From: Aquiflexum balticum DSM 16537
GTDB lineage: Bacteria; Bacteroidota; Bacteroidia; Cytophagales; Cyclobacteriaceae
Length of the DNA: 64,000 bases
Direction of reading: 5' to 3'
NCBI RefSeq assembly: GCF_900176595.1
Contig: NZ_LT838813.1
Span: forward strand, 4,668,001-4,732,000
Shown: in pieces, positions 62,378 through 64,000 of the stretch
Layout: every line of letters begins with the position of its first letter
Numbering within the stretch: position 1 is the stretch's first letter
Position numbers and translations under genes: made by a program
The notes under the pieces: model-generated
Seen by the model: the letters and a program-made list of their open reading frames with translations, nothing else
What the model was told of the DNA's origin: nothing
Databases searched by the model: none

Positions 62378-63857
62378 GAGTCTTATTAAAATATAGCTGA
62401 TAGATAAAGTAAAGGATCATTCCTGAAAACAAAAAACTAAATGGCAACGCGAATAGGATCATCAGTTGACTAACAGATTCCAAAAGACTCTCTTTGCCTA
62501 TCCATATCACCGCCATGGCAAATATAGCTATGGTAATTCCCCAAAACAGCCTAAAACGTTTGTTAGGTTCCGTTTTTCCATTGTCCGAAAACATACTCAG
62601 CACAAATATGGCCGAATCTATGGAGGTGATCAGGAAGGTAAATACCAATATAGATGCCACAGTATTGCTCAAGGCAGAAAAAGGAAAAGCTTCCAAGAAA
62701 TTGAATAAACTGCTGTAGATAGATCCAAAATCTTCCAAAACGACCCTGCCTGTTTCCAGAAGCCAGAATGCATTCCCTCCAAAAACAGAAAACCATAGAA
62801 ATGTCCCAAAAGAAGGGACAAAAATCACTCCAATGATAAATTGGCGGATGGTCCTTCCCTCTGAAATTCTTGCTATAAATACACCGGTAAATGGGGCCCA
62901 TGCCAACCAAAATGCCCAATAGAAATAAGTCCAGTCTATCAAAAATTCCTTTGAAACCTGATGGCTTTTTAGATTCAGGCTCATGGGAACAAATTCCCAC
63001 AGGTAAGCTCCCATAGATCTGAAAAGATTACCCAATGCCGACCATTCACTTCCTACAATCCAGACAAATAACAATAAGATGGAAGCCATTCCTATGTTAA
63101 AATTAGAAAGAACCCGAATCCCCCTATTCACGCCTATGAAGGCTGAAAAGGTAGCCAGAAAACATACCAACAAGACAATGAAGATTGTATTTCCCGAAGC
63201 CAGTTGGTCCCATGCTGTCAAATAAACCAAGGCACTTAACAGCTGTCTACTTCCCAGGCCTACTCCGGCTACCACGCCTAAAAGTGTACAGATAATGATC
63301 AAAAGGTCAACTATGGATACCCAGACCGTATTTTCAAATCTTTTCCCCAAAAAAGCAGAACCCAGAATACTTTTTTTTCTGATATAGAGATTATAACTGA
63401 TAATCAGGCCAAATAGCCCATAAAAGGCCCAAGGGGTCAAACCCCAATGAAAAAAGGTATATTGAAGCGCAAACTCGCTATCACTGAAAACTGATGTTCT
63501 GGGCGGATTGGAAAAATAATAAACCGGTTCCTGAACAGCCCTCAACATTAATCCTCCTCCCATTCCGGTACTATACAACATGGCAATCCAGGAAAACCAG
63601 CCATATTCCGGTTTTTCCTTTCCCAATCTTTTTTTTCCTATAGGTGAAAAGGCCAGAATCAATAACAGGACAACTGCCAAAAAACCCAACCACAAGTAAA
63701 ACCCTCCAAAAATCCCCATGCTGGAAGCTGTCCATTCGCCTAATTTTATTTTGAATAATTCAGGAAAAGCTACGGCAGGAATTAAGAACAAAAGGCAAAA
63801 AGCCAATGAAAGGATAAAGGTCAGTTTTTGCGTATCGATTGCCTTATTAAAAAACAT
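62361..63857 (-). CDS. BCCT-family transporter, 498 aa
   Basis: Twelve-helix betaine/choline/carnitine-type carrier. The signature segment reads DWTYFYWAFWLAWAPFTGVF. The aromatic box corresponds to W314-A-F316-W317-L-A-W320, where BetP- and CaiT-type carriers have Trp at the F316 place. The Gly-rich substrate helix appears as STGMGGGLMLRAV, while BetP has M-G-I-G-I-G. The start is ATG at 63857 (MFFNKAIDT). It lies first in the operon with egtB and egtD, so a histidine-betaine, ergothioneine or donor-compound substrate is a fair guess, but glycine betaine cannot be excluded. Confidence 0.9.
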   Translation of the reverse strand: MFFNKAIDTQKLTFILSLAFCLLFLIPAVAFPELFKIKLGEWTASSMGIFGGFYLWLGFLAVVLLLILAFSPIGKKRLGKEKPEYGWFSWIAMLYSTGMGGGLMLRAVQEPVYYFSNPPRTSVFSDSEFALQYTFFHWGLTPWAFYGLFGLIISYNLYIRKKSILGSAFLGKRFENTVWVSIVDLLIIICTLLGVVAGVGLGSRQLLSALVYLTAWDQLASGNTIFIVLLVCFLATFSAFIGVNRGIRVLSNFNIGMASILLLFVWIVGSEWSALGNLFRSMGAYLWEFVPMSLNLKSHQVSKEFLIDWTYFYWAFWLAWAPFTGVFIARISEGRTIRQFIIGVIFVPSFGTFLWFSVFGGNAFWLLETGRVVLEDFGSIYSSLFNFLEAFPFSALSNTVASILVFTFLITSIDSAIFVLSMFSDNGKTEPNKRFRLFWGITIAIFAMAVIWIGKESLLESVSQLMILFALPFSFLFSGMILYFIYQLYFNKTHEQKS

Positions 63858-63934
63858 TACCTACAAAATGGTTATTCGCTTCTTGGTCAATAAGCCAATA
63901 TTCTGCTACAAACAGGTTGCCCGCATGTCCGGTA

Positions 63935-64000
63935 GGCAGGGAAGTCCGAAGTCCGATGTCGGATGTACGGGACATTTCAGTTCCTTGCCGAGAATTATAT
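63935..64000. repeat. Dispersed CCGATG/TTTCAGT repeat copy at right edge
   Basis: CCGAAGTCCGATGTCGGATG followed by GACATTTCAGTTCCTTGCCG and AGAATTA. Same arrangement as the block at 2344-2400, in the same orientation. Lies upstream of the BCCT operon and may contain its promoter, though I could not identify one. Confidence 0.55.

Overview
The window looks like chromosomal DNA from a Bacteroidota bacterium, most likely Cytophagales (Cyclobacteriaceae-like). The evidence is long two-domain FtsX/MacB permeases in tandem, NtrC-type regulator/kinase pairs beside efflux operons, a T9SS-style secreted beta-repeat protein, many lipoproteins and exported peptidases, AT-rich spacers and short dispersed intergenic repeats. 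No rRNA or tRNA gene, replication origin or intact insertion sequence was recognised. The taxonomic call is an inference from gene content; no database search was possible.

Layout. 1-1.6 kb: 5' part of a large secreted beta-repeat protein (minus), running off the left edge. 1.6-4.4 kb: AT-rich spacer, a cupin and a membrane-anchored protein with an HExxH motif. 4.5-14.9 kb: a minus-strand efflux operon (HlyD-like adaptor, four-helix-bundle protein, ATPase, three large permeases), divergent from a sigma54-type response regulator and histidine kinase (15.5-18.2 kb) that probably control it. 19.2-28.1 kb: a complete type I-B CRISPR-Cas operon (cas8b-cas7-cas5-cas3-[toxin-antitoxin pair]-cas6-cas1-cas2-cas4), followed by a leader and a 48-repeat array (28253-31723). 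31.9-36.9 kb: GNAT acetyltransferase, HisIE, HisF, glutamate dehydrogenase and a serine-hydrolase lipoprotein. 36.9-40.4 kb: a second ATPase/permease/adaptor set. 40.6-56.1 kb: two SDR-type proteins, three exported peptidases (oligopeptidase B-like, tricorn-like S41, prolyl-oligopeptidase-like S9), a DUF418 protein, an agmatine-deiminase-family lipoprotein, an exported flavodoxin and a PIN-domain gene pair. 56.6-59.1 kb: a truncated LuxR-type regulator and small stress or envelope proteins (lmo0937-like, CsbD-like). 59.3-63.9 kb: an ergothioneine-type operon (BCCT transporter, EgtB, EgtD, family 2 glycosyltransferase).

How the parts work together. The CRISPR locus is a self-contained defence unit: Cas8b/7/5 with crRNA form Cascade, Cas3 degrades the target, Cas6 processes the array transcript, and Cas1/2/4 acquire spacers. 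A RelB/ParE-like toxin-antitoxin pair sits inside the tightly packed operon between cas3 and cas6, which is the most interesting feature of the window. The array carries one exactly duplicated spacer (positions 1 and 9) and one pair differing by a single base (31 and 36). The EgtB/EgtD pair predicts synthesis of hercynine and its sulfoxide conjugate, and the co-transcribed BCCT transporter suggests betaine-type uptake tied to that pathway.

Between genes there are at least three families of dispersed non-coding repeats: degenerate CCGATG tandem blocks, TTCTTGGCTC/CTCGCTTCTCG low-complexity tracts with CCCC-GGGG hairpins, and ACCTTCGAGGTT hairpins. There is also a striking nested palindrome at 52.6-52.75 kb. 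Calls rest on reading translations and motifs by eye.
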